DNA of 64,000 nucleotides from Paenibacillus tyrphae (GTDB taxonomy: Bacteria > Bacillota > Bacilli > Paenibacillales > NBRC-103111), in contig NZ_JNVM01000002.1 of NCBI RefSeq assembly GCF_000722545.1, positions 179,475 to 243,474 of the forward strand, in the 5' to 3' direction. The position numbers and the translations under genes were made by a program. Shown here in pieces: positions 63,907 through 64,000 of this stretch (the first letter of the stretch is position 1; each line of letters opens with the position of its first letter). The notes beneath the pieces are model-generated. The model saw nothing but the letters and a program-made list of their open reading frames with translations, was not told the origin of the DNA and made no database searches.

Positions 63907-64000
63907 CAAAATGGTCAAATGAAATAATAGAGGTTACGAGGGGGCGGGGTATCCACTTCCGACCGCTCTTGTCATCGGGAAATTTTGATTGGAAGCCGCT
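63901..64000. repeat. Partial relative of the 34.2-kb inverted-repeat element, cut by the window edge
   Basis: TGTTGACAAA at 63901 and GGGCGGGGTATCCACTTCCG plus ACCGCTCTTG near 63945-63970 line up in order with TGTTGAGAAA, GGTGGGGTATATCCCTCCAG and CCGCTCTTG of the element at 34213. The copy overlaps the stop codon of the MFS gene. The right arm, if present, lies outside the window. Confidence 0.6.

Noticed and set aside
1..64000. CRISPR arrays, rRNA or tRNA genes, replication origin, phage att sites
   Set aside because: I looked for regularly spaced repeats, cloverleaf-like sequences and rRNA signatures by eye and found none.

Overview
The window reads as chromosomal DNA of a Paenibacillus-like member of the Bacillota. 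The grounds are AGGAGG-type ribosome binding sites, an iturin-type lipopeptide synthetase, a YesM/AraC-type two-component system beside a sugar ABC operon, a modular Paenibacillus-style glucanase, and paired YdcZ-type transporters. No rRNA, tRNA or CRISPR array was seen.

Left region (1-12.9 kb, minus strand): a tightly packed nine-gene biosynthetic operon in the order etfB - etfA (with ferredoxin domain) - acyl carrier protein - stand-alone AMP ligase - PP-loop amidotransferase-like protein - KamA-type radical-SAM aminomutase - asparagine synthase-like amidotransferase - acyl-CoA dehydrogenase - NRPS (C-A-PCP..., running off the left edge). The set suggests an amino acid loaded on a free carrier protein, redox-modified by a dehydrogenase with its own Etf, and perhaps rearranged to a beta-amino acid and amidated. 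I do not recognise it as a known cluster.

12.9-20.8 kb: a lower-GC, scarred stretch. It holds a transporter fragment, a secreted serine hydrolase with a duplicated decayed copy of its 3' end, two HxlR regulators, a DoxX and a DUF899 protein, two IS5-type transposase remnants in opposite orientation, a small secreted protein and an NmrA-like remnant.

20.8-30.8 kb (minus): a sensor kinase and AraC-type response regulator, then two ABC permeases, a sugar-binding lipoprotein and a four-part secreted beta-helix glucanase (probably GH87, alpha-1,3-glucan). Together they look like a sense, degrade and import unit.

31-38.6 kb: ordinary accessory genes (MFS pump, YdcZ-Crp-YdcZ trio, DUF4303, two-domain MerR regulator, APH-like kinase, DinB, GNAT), with a roughly 195-bp nested inverted-repeat element at 34.2 kb whose relative appears at the right end of the window.

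Right region (38.7-61.4 kb, minus): a malonyl-CoA transacylase gene and one giant gene of about 7,142 codons with iturin-type start AL-ACP-KS-ACP-AMT, then C-(A remnant)-PCP / C-A-PCP / C-A-PCP / C-A-PCP-E / C*-PCP-TE. Two modules have lost their A domains, and the last C domain has lost both histidines of HHxxxDG. Only three A domains are intact, so the product should be a short beta-amino-fatty-acyl peptide rather than an iturin heptapeptide. A consensus sigma-A promoter lies upstream and a strong terminator downstream. A divergent LysR/MFS pair closes the window.
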